From Clostridia bacterium (GTDB taxonomy: Bacteria > Bacillota > Clostridia > Oscillospirales > RGIG5299), in assembly GCA_017504945.1 (NCBI GenBank), contig JAFVQJ010000002.1:1-64000 (forward strand): a DNA stretch of 64,000 nt, given 5' to 3'. The translations under genes were made by a program, and so were the position numbers. Under the pieces are notes generated by a model. That model ran no database searches and was not told the DNA's origin. It worked only from the letters and a program-made list of their open reading frames with translations. Position 1 is the first letter of the stretch. Each line of letters begins with the position of its first letter. This document shows positions 42,708 through 50,733 of the stretch, in pieces.

Positions 42708-44523
42708 AATATTGGCTTCCGTTCAAAAGCCCGCAAGATATACGGGCGGCGAGTTCGGCGAGGTTATAAAGGATATAAACGGCGTTGACGTCCGCTTTGC
42801 CTTCTGCTTTCCCGACAGCTACGATATAGGTATGAGCCATCTCGGAATGAAGCTGCTTTATTCCCTCATAAACGCAAGGGAGGACAGTTACTGCGAGCGC
42901 GTTTTCGCGCCTTCCTTGGAAATGGCGGAAAAGATGAGAGAGGCAGGTCTTTCGCTCTTCTCTCTCGAAACGAAGTCGCCTCTTCGCGATTTCGATATAG
43001 TCGGCTTTACCCTTCAGTATGAGCTTTCGTTTACCAACATTTTATATATGCTCGACCTTGCGGGAATACCGTTTTACTCAAAGGAACGCGACGAAAGCTG
43101 TCCGCTTGTCGTGGGCGGCGGTCCCTGCGCGGTAAACGCCGAGCCTATCGCAGATTTCTTCGACCTCTTTATGATAGGCGACGGCGAGGAGGTCATGAAC
43201 GAGCTTATCGACCTTTATAAGAGCTGTAAGCTTTCGGGCTTTAACAAAAGGGAATTTTTAATAAAGGCGGCGGGAATTGAGGGCGTTTACGTCCCCTCGC
43301 TTTACGAAATAAGCTATAACGACGACGGTACCGTGGCTGAAATAAAGGCTACAAACGGCGCGCCGAAAAGGGTAAAAAGAAGAATTTTAAAGGATTTTTC
43401 GGGAGCCTTTTATCCCGACAGCTTCGTGGTGCCCTATTCCGAAACGGTGCACGACAGAGCCTGCATTGAGGTAATGCGCGGCTGTATGCGCGGCTGCAGA
43501 TTCTGTCAGGCGGGATATATCTACCGTCCGCTTCGCGAGAGAAGCGCAAAGAGGAATAACGCGCTTGCAAGAGAGCTCGTTAAGAAAACGGGCTATGAGG
43601 AAATGTCGCTTCTCTCCCTTTCAACGAGCGACTACTCCGAGCTTGAGCCGCTTTTGGATAATCTCTACTCTTGGACCGACGAGGAAAAGACCTCGATATC
43701 GCTCCCGTCGCTCCGAGTTGACAGCTTTACGAGCAAGATAAGAGATAAGATAACCGGCGTTAAAAAATCGGGACTTACCTTTGCGCCCGAGGCGGGCACT
43801 CAAAGGCTTCGCGACGTTATAAACAAAAACGTAACGGAGGAGGAGCTACGCCGCACGGCAGATATTGCATTTTCGGGCGGCTACACCTCATTAAAGCTCT
43901 ACTTTATGATGGGACTTCCCACCGAGGAGCTTTCCGATCTTGCGGGAATAATCTCCCTTGCGGGCGAGATAGTCGACCTCTTTTACAAAAACCCCAACAG
44001 GCAAAAGGGCAGAAGTCTTGCCCTTTCGGCATCGGTCTCCTGCTTCGTCCCGAAGCCATTTACCCCGTTCCAGTGGGAGCCGCAGGACAGCGTAGAGGAG
44101 CTTATTGAAAAGCAAAGGTATTTAAGAGAGCTTCCCCGCTCGAAGAAGATATCGGTTTCCACCCATAAGCCCTACGTTTCGGCAATAGAGGGCGTTTTCG
44201 CAAGAGGCGACAGACGTCTTGCAAGGGTAATCGAGAGAGCCTACAAAAACGGAGCCGTCTTTGACAGCTGGGACGAGTATTTCTCTTACGACCGCTGGAT
44301 AGAGGCACTCAAGGCAGAGGGTCTTACGGCGGAGTTTTACGCAAACAGAAGAAGAGATTTTGACGAAATTATGCCGTGGGACGTTATCGACGCCTGCATT
44401 TCAAAGGAATTTTTAATAAGAGAAGCCAAGGCGGCGCACGAGGGAAAAACCTCGCCCAACTGCCGCGAAAAATGTATGGCTTGCGGTGCAGGCTGTAAAA
44501 ACGGAAGGGTGGGAGAGCTGTGA
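42691..44523 (+). CDS. Radical SAM protein, TIGR03960 family (B12-binding-like N-domain)
   Basis: 610 residues from GTG at 42691 (TGGAGGAG upstream). A cobalamin-binding-like Rossmann domain (~1-200) lacks an evident DxHxxG signature. The radical SAM core has CMRGCRFCQAG near residue 268, giving CxxxCxxC for the 4Fe-4S cluster. C-terminal cysteines (CREKCMACGAGC) may bind a second metal centre. It is always paired with the TIGR03936 protein, which follows with a GTGA overlap. The pair is widespread in clostridia; a tRNA or translation role has been guessed from context but I know of no established reaction. Confidence 0.93.
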   Translation: MEKLDKILASVQKPARYTGGEFGEVIKDINGVDVRFAFCFPDSYDIGMSHLGMKLLYSLINAREDSYCERVFAPSLEMAEKMREAGLSLFSLETKSPLRDFDIVGFTLQYELSFTNILYMLDLAGIPFYSKERDESCPLVVGGGPCAVNAEPIADFFDLFMIGDGEEVMNELIDLYKSCKLSGFNKREFLIKAAGIEGVYVPSLYEISYNDDGTVAEIKATNGAPKRVKRRILKDFSGAFYPDSFVVPYSETVHDRACIEVMRGCMRGCRFCQAGYIYRPLRERSAKRNNALARELVKKTGYEEMSLLSLSTSDYSELEPLLDNLYSWTDEEKTSISLPSLRVDSFTSKIRDKITGVKKSGLTFAPEAGTQRLRDVINKNVTEEELRRTADIAFSGGYTSLKLYFMMGLPTEELSDLAGIISLAGEIVDLFYKNPNRQKGRSLALSASVSCFVPKPFTPFQWEPQDSVEELIEKQRYLRELPRSKKISVSTHKPYVSAIEGVFARGDRRLARVIERAYKNGAVFDSWDEYFSYDRWIEALKAEGLTAEFYANRRRDFDEIMPWDVIDACISKEFLIREAKAAHEGKTSPNCREKCMACGAGCKNGRVGEL

Positions 44524-45173
44524 AGCAGGACGCGATAAAGATAAGAATAACCTTTCGCAAAACGGCAGCGGTGAGATACGTTTCTCATCTCGATATGATG
44601 CGCGCCTTCAAAAGAGCGCTTCGCAGAAGCGGTCTTCCCATAGTCTACACCGAGGGCTTTAACGTCCATCCCGTTATGATATTCACCCCTCCTCTTTCGG
44701 TTGGATATTTGAGCGAGTGCGAGCTTCTTGACATAGGTCTTACGAAGGACGTTCCCTTAAAGGATATACTTTCGGCGCTTTGCCGCTCACTTCCCGAGGG
44801 CTTTATGGCAACCGAGGTAAAATATGCGAAAAACAAGATATCCGATATTTACACCTCCGTCTACGAGATTGCATCGCCCGAGCTTTTGGGCAAAAAGGAG
44901 GCATTTTTGAGCTTTGCCGCTGAAAAGGAGATAATAATTTCAAGGTCCACCAAGGGCGGAGAAAAGACAGTAGATTGTGCTCCTTTTATTAAAAACGCCG
45001 CCTTCGAGGAGGACGGCAAAACGGCAAAAATAACACTCACTCTTCCCTCGAATAACGATATTTCGGTAAATCCGAGGCTGGTAATCGAGGAGTTTATGAG
45101 AAGAGAGGGAGTAGCGGCGTCGCCCGACTACAAGAGAATTGCGCTTCTTGACAAAAACGGCAATTCTTTTTAA
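44520..45173 (+). CDS. TIGR03936 radical SAM-linked protein (DUF2344)
   Basis: 217 residues; starts at GTG overlapping the previous stop. Family signatures: RYVSHLDMMRAFKRALRRSGLP, YTEGFNVHP and PPLSVGYLSECELLDI. Function unknown; it forms an obligate genomic pair with the preceding radical SAM protein, and they are fused in some genomes. No cofactor-binding cysteines are seen, so it is likely a partner or substrate-binding protein. Confidence 0.94.
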   Translation: MKQDAIKIRITFRKTAAVRYVSHLDMMRAFKRALRRSGLPIVYTEGFNVHPVMIFTPPLSVGYLSECELLDIGLTKDVPLKDILSALCRSLPEGFMATEVKYAKNKISDIYTSVYEIASPELLGKKEAFLSFAAEKEIIISRSTKGGEKTVDCAPFIKNAAFEEDGKTAKITLTLPSNNDISVNPRLVIEEFMRREGVAASPDYKRIALLDKNGNSF

Positions 45174-45218
45174 CTAACATCGGCATAAAATAATATAAAC
45201 GGTAAAGGAGACTCTGAA

Positions 45219-45587
45219 ATGAACAACGATTTTATAAACGACGTAGCCGATAAGGCAAAATGCGCGGCGGAATACGCGGGTAAAAAGGTCGGAGTGGCTG
45301 TTGATTTCGCAAAGCTCAAAATAAAGGTATTGGAAATTAAAAACGCCATTGAAAAGACGTATATTGAAATAGGAAAGCTTTCCTACGGCGGCGAGAAAAA
45401 GGGCGTTGACAACAGCGAAAAGATAGCCTCACGGCATGCAAGGCTCGACGAGCTTTTCAAGGAGCTTCACGGGCTTGAAGCGGATATTGCCTCTGTAAAG
45501 GGTAAGGATGTCTGCGCGCGTTGCGGCAAGGCAAACGCAGATAATGCAAGCTATTGCAGCGGCTGCGGAGCCGATCTCAAGGGCTAA
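45219..45587 (+). CDS. Small protein with C-terminal zinc ribbon
   Basis: 122 residues. Residues 1-95 are predicted helical with coiled-coil heptads (an amphipathic AEYAGKKVGVAVDFAKLKIKV segment and the LDELFKELHGLEADI helix). The last 28 residues form a rubredoxin-like zinc ribbon (CARCGKANADNASYCSGCG). This plan is common in small clostridial proteins of unknown role. It lies between the radical SAM pair and DUF951; an AAGGAGA site precedes the ATG. Confidence 0.85.
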   Translation: MNNDFINDVADKAKCAAEYAGKKVGVAVDFAKLKIKVLEIKNAIEKTYIEIGKLSYGGEKKGVDNSEKIASRHARLDELFKELHGLEADIASVKGKDVCARCGKANADNASYCSGCGADLKG

Positions 45588-45621
45588 AAGGAAAAAGGAA
45601 GTAAAAAAGGAGGTGCGGAAA

Positions 45622-45828
45622 ATGGATATTAAGGTAGGCGACGTGGTGGAGATGAAAAAGAAGCATCCCTGCGGCGCAAAGACCATGAAGGTGCTTCGCG
45701 TGGGGCTTGACTATCGCCTTGAATGCGAGGGCTGCGGCAAGATAATATTCGCTCCGCGCCGTCTTATAGAGAAAAACATTAAAAAAACGGTGATTGCCGC
45801 GCCGAATGAGGACGGTGCAAACAAATGA
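45622..45828 (+). CDS. DUF951 family protein
   Basis: 68 residues from the ATG at 45622 (AGGAGGTG upstream); the frame is open to 45508 but that part overlaps the zinc-ribbon gene. Family pattern: [21 protein letters not shown] then [14 protein letters not shown], with cysteines that could bind a metal. It is a small OB/SH3-like protein of unknown function, usually encoded near translation or chromosome-maintenance genes. Its stop overlaps the prfA start (ATGA). Confidence 0.92.
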   Translation: MDIKVGDVVEMKKKHPCGAKTMKVLRVGLDYRLECEGCGKIIFAPRRLIEKNIKKTVIAAPNEDGANK

Positions 45829-46889
45829 CAGATAAGCTTAACGCCGTTTCGAAGAAGTTCGAGGCGCTTGAGGCGCGCCTTGCCTCCTCCGATGCGGTAA
45901 GCGATATGAACGAATATAAGCGTCTTATGAAGGAGCATAAGGAGCTTTTGCCCGTTTACGAAAAATACTCCGAGTATAAAAGAGTGGAAGCCTCGCTTTC
46001 CGAGGCACGTGAGATACTCTCGATGGGCGACAGCGAGCTTAAGGAGCTTGCCGAGGCTGAAATAGAGGAGTCGGAGGAAAAGCTGAAGGTTATAGAGGAG
46101 GAGCTTAAGATCCTTCTTTTGCCCAAGGACGCAAACGACGATAAAAGCGTTATCGTTGAGATACGCGGCGGTGCGGGCGGAGAGGAAGCGGCTCTTTTTG
46201 CCGCCTCGCTTTACAGAATGTATTCGATGTACAGCGAATCGAAGGGCTTTAAAACAGAGATAATAAACTCAAACGAAACGGAGCTCGGCGGCTATAAGGA
46301 GATATCCTTTATGATAGACGGCGTAGGCGCGTTTTCAAGGCTCAAGTTTGAAAGCGGCGTCCACCGCGTTCAGCGTGTTCCCGACACCGAGAGCGGCGGA
46401 AGGATACACACCTCAACGGTAACCGTTGCGGTTCTTCCCGAGGCGGAGGAGATAGAGTTTGAAATAAACCCCGCCGATTTACAGATAGATACCTACAGAG
46501 CGTCGGGCGCAGGCGGTCAGCACGTTAACAAGACCGAATCGGCAATAAGAATAACCCATATTCCCACCGGCACGGTGGTCGAGTGTCAGGACGAGAGAAG
46601 TCAGCACAAAAACAGAGAAAAGGCACTTCGCGTGCTTCGCTCGAAGATATGCGAGAGAATGCAAAGCGAGGCTGACGCCGAGATAGCCGCCACAAGAAAA
46701 AATCAGGTAGGCACCGGCGACAGAAGCGAGAGAATAAGGACCTATAACTTCCCGCAGGGAAGAGTTACAGACCACAGAATAGGTCTTACGATATATAAGC
46801 TCGAGGCGTTTTTGAACGGCGCGCTCGACGAGATGATAGACGCGCTTATCACAGCCGACAGGCTTGAAAAGCTGAAGGAAGAGGCATAA
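45825..46889 (+). CDS. prfA: Peptide chain release factor 1
   Basis: 354 residues. GGQ at 230-232 (peptidyl-tRNA hydrolysis) and the PxT stop-codon tripeptide in [13 protein letters not shown]. Reads UAA and UAG. Coupled to DUF951. No prmC (the GGQ methylase gene often next door) follows; instead the Sua5-CoaE fusion gene comes two bases later. Confidence 0.98.
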   Translation: MTDKLNAVSKKFEALEARLASSDAVSDMNEYKRLMKEHKELLPVYEKYSEYKRVEASLSEAREILSMGDSELKELAEAEIEESEEKLKVIEEELKILLLPKDANDDKSVIVEIRGGAGGEEAALFAASLYRMYSMYSESKGFKTEIINSNETELGGYKEISFMIDGVGAFSRLKFESGVHRVQRVPDTESGGRIHTSTVTVAVLPEAEEIEFEINPADLQIDTYRASGAGGQHVNKTESAIRITHIPTGTVVECQDERSQHKNREKALRVLRSKICERMQSEADAEIAATRKNQVGTGDRSERIRTYNFPQGRVTDHRIGLTIYKLEAFLNGALDEMIDALITADRLEKLKEEA

Positions 46890-46891
46890 TA

Positions 46892-48496
46892 TTGGAAACA
46901 CGGCATTTTCTTTTGCAAAACGCAACGAAAACCGAATATGAAAATGCAATAAATGAGATCGCGCTTATTTTAAAAAGCGGCGGTCTTGTTGCCGTGCCAA
47001 CCGAAACTGTCTACGGACTTGCCGCCTCGGCACTTTGCGAGGACGCTGTAAAAAATATATTCACGGTAAAGGGCAGACCGCAGGATAACCCCCTTATCGT
47101 CCACGTGGCATCTCCCTGCGACATGGAAAAATACGCCGCCTCGGTGCCGCCTCTTGCAAAAAAGGCAATAGAGGCGTTTATGCCCGGTCCCTTTACGGCA
47201 ATATTGCCCAAAAAGAGCGTTATTCCCTCTGTTACCACGGCGGGAATGGACTCGGTGGCGATACGTTGCCCCTCTCACAAGATAATGCACGATATAATAG
47301 ACCGATTGGGCGAGCCTATTGCGGCGCCCTCGGCAAACCTCTCGGGAAAGCCCTCCCCCACCGATTTTTCCCATTGCGTAAACGACCTTGAGGGAAGAGT
47401 CGAGGGAATCGTTGACGGAGGTGCCTCCGAGGTGGGCGTCGAATCTACGGTAGTCTCCTTCCTCACCGAAAAGGCGGTAATATGCCGCCCCGGCGCAGTT
47501 ACCTTTGAAATGCTGTGCGACGTATTGGGAAAGGATAACGTAACCGACGTTTCCGACGAAAAGACAGATAAGCCCATCTCCCCCGGCATGAAATACCGCC
47601 ACTATTCTCCCTCGGTGCCGCTTTACACCGTGTCGGGCGAAGGCGCGGCGGACTATATAAAGCAAAGAGCGCAAAACGAAAAGGGTATTGGCTTTATCGG
47701 CTTTAGCGAAAGCAAGAGCGAGGGCGCTCGATTTTTCGATTTCGGCTCGGTGAAAAAGCCGAGAGAGCAGCTTGCAAGGCTTTTTGCAATTCTTCGCGAG
47801 GCAGATAACGAAAAGGAAAGCCTTTCGTTGCTTCTTTGCGAGCGTCCCGATAAAAAGGGCGAGGGAAGTGCGGCGCTGAACCGTCTTTCAAGAGCGGCTT
47901 CTCACAAAAATATTGAAATTCCCGTAAAAATGCCAAAGATTATTGCAATAACGGGCAAAAGCGGCTCGGGTAAAAGCTCGGTAGGCTCATTGGCGGCCAA
48001 AGAGCTTGATTTTGGTTATATCGACTGCGACAGAGTGGCAAACGAGGTCATCTGGAGCTTTGCACCCCTTACCGAGAGAATAAAAGAGGAATTTGAGGTA
48101 AACGGCAGAAGCGAGCTTTCGAAAAAGGTGTTTGCAAATAAGGATCTGCTCTTGCGGCTCAATTTCCTTTCTCTTCCCGTTGTTATCTCGGAGATAGACA
48201 GGCTGATATTCGAGCTTGTCAAAAGCGGCAAAAGAGGCGTTATAGTTGACGGCGCAACCGTCATCGAAAGCGGATTTTCGCGCCGCGCCGATAAGACCGT
48301 TTTCATAAAAGCGGATAAGGATACCGCCATTTCACGTATAATGAAGCGCGACGGCATTGAAAAAGATGCGGCGCTTGCCCGAATAAACGCCCAAAAGCTC
48401 GATGGCTTTTACGGCGAGGCGTCGGACGTTACAGTTGAAAATAACGGCGCTGTTTCCGATGCGGTTGCCGCTCTTATCGCGGAGATAGGGCTATGA
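46892..48496 (+). CDS. Sua5/YwlC threonylcarbamoyl-AMP synthase fused to dephospho-CoA kinase
   Basis: 534 residues starting with TTG at 46892 (GAAGGAAGAGG upstream). Residues ~10-210 form the YrdC-type domain (KSGGLVAVPTETVYGLAA, KGRPQDNPLIVHV, SANLSGKPSPT) and ~235-325 the Sua5 C-terminal domain after the linker SPGMKYRHYSP. Residues ~348-534 are a complete CoaE: P-loop ITGKSGSGKSSV, CDRVANEV, and the lid RIMKRDG. So one protein should make threonylcarbamoyl-AMP for tRNA t6A and phosphorylate dephospho-CoA in the last step of CoA synthesis. No stop or frameshift separates them, and the downstream gene overlaps the end. I know these as separate genes. Confidence 0.93.
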   Translation: METRHFLLQNATKTEYENAINEIALILKSGGLVAVPTETVYGLAASALCEDAVKNIFTVKGRPQDNPLIVHVASPCDMEKYAASVPPLAKKAIEAFMPGPFTAILPKKSVIPSVTTAGMDSVAIRCPSHKIMHDIIDRLGEPIAAPSANLSGKPSPTDFSHCVNDLEGRVEGIVDGGASEVGVESTVVSFLTEKAVICRPGAVTFEMLCDVLGKDNVTDVSDEKTDKPISPGMKYRHYSPSVPLYTVSGEGAADYIKQRAQNEKGIGFIGFSESKSEGARFFDFGSVKKPREQLARLFAILREADNEKESLSLLLCERPDKKGEGSAALNRLSRAASHKNIEIPVKMPKIIAITGKSGSGKSSVGSLAAKELDFGYIDCDRVANEVIWSFAPLTERIKEEFEVNGRSELSKKVFANKDLLLRLNFLSLPVVISEIDRLIFELVKSGKRGVIVDGATVIESGFSRRADKTVFIKADKDTAISRIMKRDGIEKDAALARINAQKLDGFYGEASDVTVENNGAVSDAVAALIAEIGL

Positions 48497-49071
48497 AAAA
48501 GGGCAAAAAACGGATAAGGAAAAGAGCGGGCGGTATATCGTTTTTTGCGGCGCTCATTACCGCGGTGTTTTTGCTTTTTCTCCTTTGGCCAAGGATCTTT
48601 CACGAGGCGCAAAAGCTTTCGCATCCCCTTAAATATTACGAAACGGTAATGAAATACTCGAAGGAATTCGAGGTATCCCCCGAGCTTGTCTTTGCGGTTA
48701 TAAAATGCGAAAGCGGCTTTAACGACCGCGCCGTTTCGAAGGCGGGCGCAAAGGGGCTTATGCAGATAACCGACTCGACTGCCACGTGGATAGCCCTGAA
48801 GCTCGGCGAGAAGGATTACGATATCTGGAACGCCGACACGAATATTCGCTTCGGCGTCTGGCTCCTTTCTTATAATTTGAAGGATTTCGGAAAAAATGAG
48901 GCCATCGCCGCCTACAACGCGGGGCGCGAGAGGGTAAAGGAATGGCTTTCCGATAAGGCGCTTTCAAAAGACGGCGTAACTCTCGATGCAATTCCCTATC
49001 CCGAGACCGAAAACTACGTTAAAAAGGTGCGAAAAAGCGCAGATAATTATAAAAAACTATATTTTTCATAG
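48493..49071 (+). CDS. Membrane-anchored lytic transglycosylase (SLT domain)
   Basis: 192 residues. A basic N-terminus and one membrane helix (~15-33) anchor an extracellular SLT domain. Catalytic Glu73 in VIKCESGFN, then GLMQIT and AYNAG, the three lysozyme-like motifs of family 1 transglycosylases. It cleaves peptidoglycan glycan strands. The start overlaps the stop of the Sua5-CoaE gene (ATGA). Confidence 0.95.
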   Translation: MKKGKKRIRKRAGGISFFAALITAVFLLFLLWPRIFHEAQKLSHPLKYYETVMKYSKEFEVSPELVFAVIKCESGFNDRAVSKAGAKGLMQITDSTATWIALKLGEKDYDIWNADTNIRFGVWLLSYNLKDFGKNEAIAAYNAGRERVKEWLSDKALSKDGVTLDAIPYPETENYVKKVRKSADNYKKLYFS

Positions 49072-49085
49072 AGAGGAAAATCAAA

Positions 49086-50489
49086 ATGGAAGAAAAGACC
49101 ACCGGCGAATTGCTTTGCGAAAGGGTTATGAAAAAATCAAAGAGCGTTTACGACACGGCAGACGAAAAAACTCTTTGCGAGATAAATGCCTTTGCAAGCG
49201 AATATATGTCATTTAACGACGCTTCAAAGACCGAGCGCGAGGCGGTAACCTTTGCGGTGGAGGCTGCCAAGGCGGCGGGATATACCGAATTTGACCGCAA
49301 GAAAAAATACGGCGCGGGCGATAAGATCTACGAGATAAACAGAAACAGCTCGATAATTCTTGCCCATATAGGCAAAAAGGATCTCGAGGAGGGCATAAAC
49401 CTCACCGCCGCGCATATAGACTGCCCCCGAATCGACTTAAAGCAAAATCCCGTTTATGAAAACAGCGGACTTTGCTATTTCAAAACTCACTATTACGGCG
49501 GTATCAAAAAATATCAGTGGACCGCTATGCCCCTTTCGCTTCACGGCGTTATCGTGAGAAAGGACGGCGAAAAGGTAACCGTTAAAATAGGCGAGGATGC
49601 GGGCGATCCCTTATTTACCATCACCGACCTGCTTCCCCACCTTGCGAGAAATCAGATGACGAAAACTCTTGCCGAGGCTTTTACGGGCGAGGACTTAAAC
49701 GTTCTTGTCGGCTCGGTTCCTTTTAAGGACGATAAGGCTTCGGAGAAGGTAAAGCTCAATATCCTTTCGATACTTTTCGAAAAATACGGCATAACGGAGG
49801 AGGATTTCGTTTCGGCAGAGCTTGCAATGGTGCCTGCGCAGAAGTGCTGTGATATCGGCTTCGACAGAGCGCTTATCGGCGGCTACGGTCACGACGACCG
49901 CTCCAACTCCTTTGCCGCTCTTCGCGCCCTTCTCGATATTAAGGAAACTCCCGAAAAGACCGCCGTGGTAATACTTACCGACAAAGAGGAGATAGGCTCC
50001 ACCGGCAACACCGGTCTTCAGGCGGCTTATTTTGAGAATTTCATCAAATCCATCTGTCGCGCACACGGCAAGGACGAGGTAATTTGCTTTAAAAATTCAA
50101 AATGCCTCTCGGCAGACGTTGCCGTTTGTCTTGACCCCAATTTCCCCGACGTCGTTGAGGCGGCAAACTGCGGAAAGCTCCATTACGGCGGCGTTATGGC
50201 AAAATATACCGGCGCAAGAGGCAAGTCCGACACCTCCGACGCCTCCGCTGAAACGGTTGCATATTTCAGAAGGATTTTCGATGAAAACAACGTAAGCTGG
50301 CAGACGGGCGAGCTCGGAAAGACAGATATGGGCGGTGGCGGTACCGTCGCGCAGTACCTTGCTCACCTCGATATCGACGTAGTCGATTTCGGCGTTGGCG
50401 TTCTTTCGATGCACGCACCCTTCGAGGTCATCTCAAAGGCAGACCTTTATATGACCTATAAGGCGTTTGAAGCCTTCTATAAAAACTGA
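49086..50489 (+). CDS. apeB: M18 family aminopeptidase
   Basis: 467 residues. Zinc aminopeptidase removing N-terminal acidic or other residues from peptides in the cytosol. Metal and catalytic motifs: AHIDCPRIDL, GYGHDDRSNS, LTDKEEIGSTG and the C-terminal LSMHAPFEV His. The family's interdigitating domain sits at ~110-260. It lies 14 bp after the transglycosylase gene and ends with a strong terminator that is one copy of the 35-bp repeat. Confidence 0.94.
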   Translation: MEEKTTGELLCERVMKKSKSVYDTADEKTLCEINAFASEYMSFNDASKTEREAVTFAVEAAKAAGYTEFDRKKKYGAGDKIYEINRNSSIILAHIGKKDLEEGINLTAAHIDCPRIDLKQNPVYENSGLCYFKTHYYGGIKKYQWTAMPLSLHGVIVRKDGEKVTVKIGEDAGDPLFTITDLLPHLARNQMTKTLAEAFTGEDLNVLVGSVPFKDDKASEKVKLNILSILFEKYGITEEDFVSAELAMVPAQKCCDIGFDRALIGGYGHDDRSNSFAALRALLDIKETPEKTAVVILTDKEEIGSTGNTGLQAAYFENFIKSICRAHGKDEVICFKNSKCLSADVAVCLDPNFPDVVEAANCGKLHYGGVMAKYTGARGKSDTSDASAETVAYFRRIFDENNVSWQTGELGKTDMGGGGTVAQYLAHLDIDVVDFGVGVLSMHAPFEVISKADLYMTYKAFEAFYKN

Positions 50490-50491
50490 AA

Positions 50492-50526
50492 AAATCCCCG
50501 CCTCTTTCGAGGCGGGGATTTCGTTT
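50492..50526 (+). terminator. Terminator after apeB
   Basis: The stem AATCCCCGCCTC / GAGGCGGGGATT with a TTTC loop is followed by TCGTTTATTT. Confidence 0.88.
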
Positions 50527-50530
50527 ATTT
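50496..50530 (+). repeat. 35-bp direct repeat, left copy
   Basis: Identical over 35 bp to 53759-53793. It contains the whole terminator hairpin and its tail. The two copies bracket the AT-rich two-gene islet. Confidence 0.92.
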
Positions 50531-50594
50531 GCACAAAGCAAAAGGGCGGATTTTATGCATAATGCCGAAATGTTTGCCTGCCGATATAAATTTA

Positions 50595-50623
50595 TTGACG
50601 GGCGGTAGGTAGTATGGTACAAT
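50595..50623 (+). promoter_or_regulatory. Promoter of the islet operon
   Basis: TTGACG (50595-50600), 17 bp, TACAAT (50618-50623) with TATGG before the -10. Confidence 0.75.
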
Positions 50624-50636
50624 GGAAATGGAGAAA

Positions 50637-50691
50637 TCTTCCTCAAATTTTCGAAAGGGGTGAGTCCAATGGTGCATTTGTAAGAGGAAGA
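50637..50691 (+). promoter_or_regulatory. Leader stem enclosing a 4-codon upstream ORF
   Basis: TCTTCCTC (50637-50644) can pair with GAGGAAGA (50684-50691), with an inner AAAT/ATTT pairing. Inside is AAAGGGG and, eight bases later, ATG GTG CAT TTG TAA (50669-50683). Whether this is translated is unknown. Confidence 0.35.
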
Positions 50692-50733
50692 ATCAACCGT
50701 CACAAAATTTAATAATTAAAAGGAGTAATAGAA

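Noticed and set aside
47703-47936. Idea that Sua5 and CoaE are two genes merged by a frameshift
   Set aside because: The reading frame is continuous, the linker is of normal composition, and no start with ribosome site is found at the CoaE boundary; only raw reads could overturn this.
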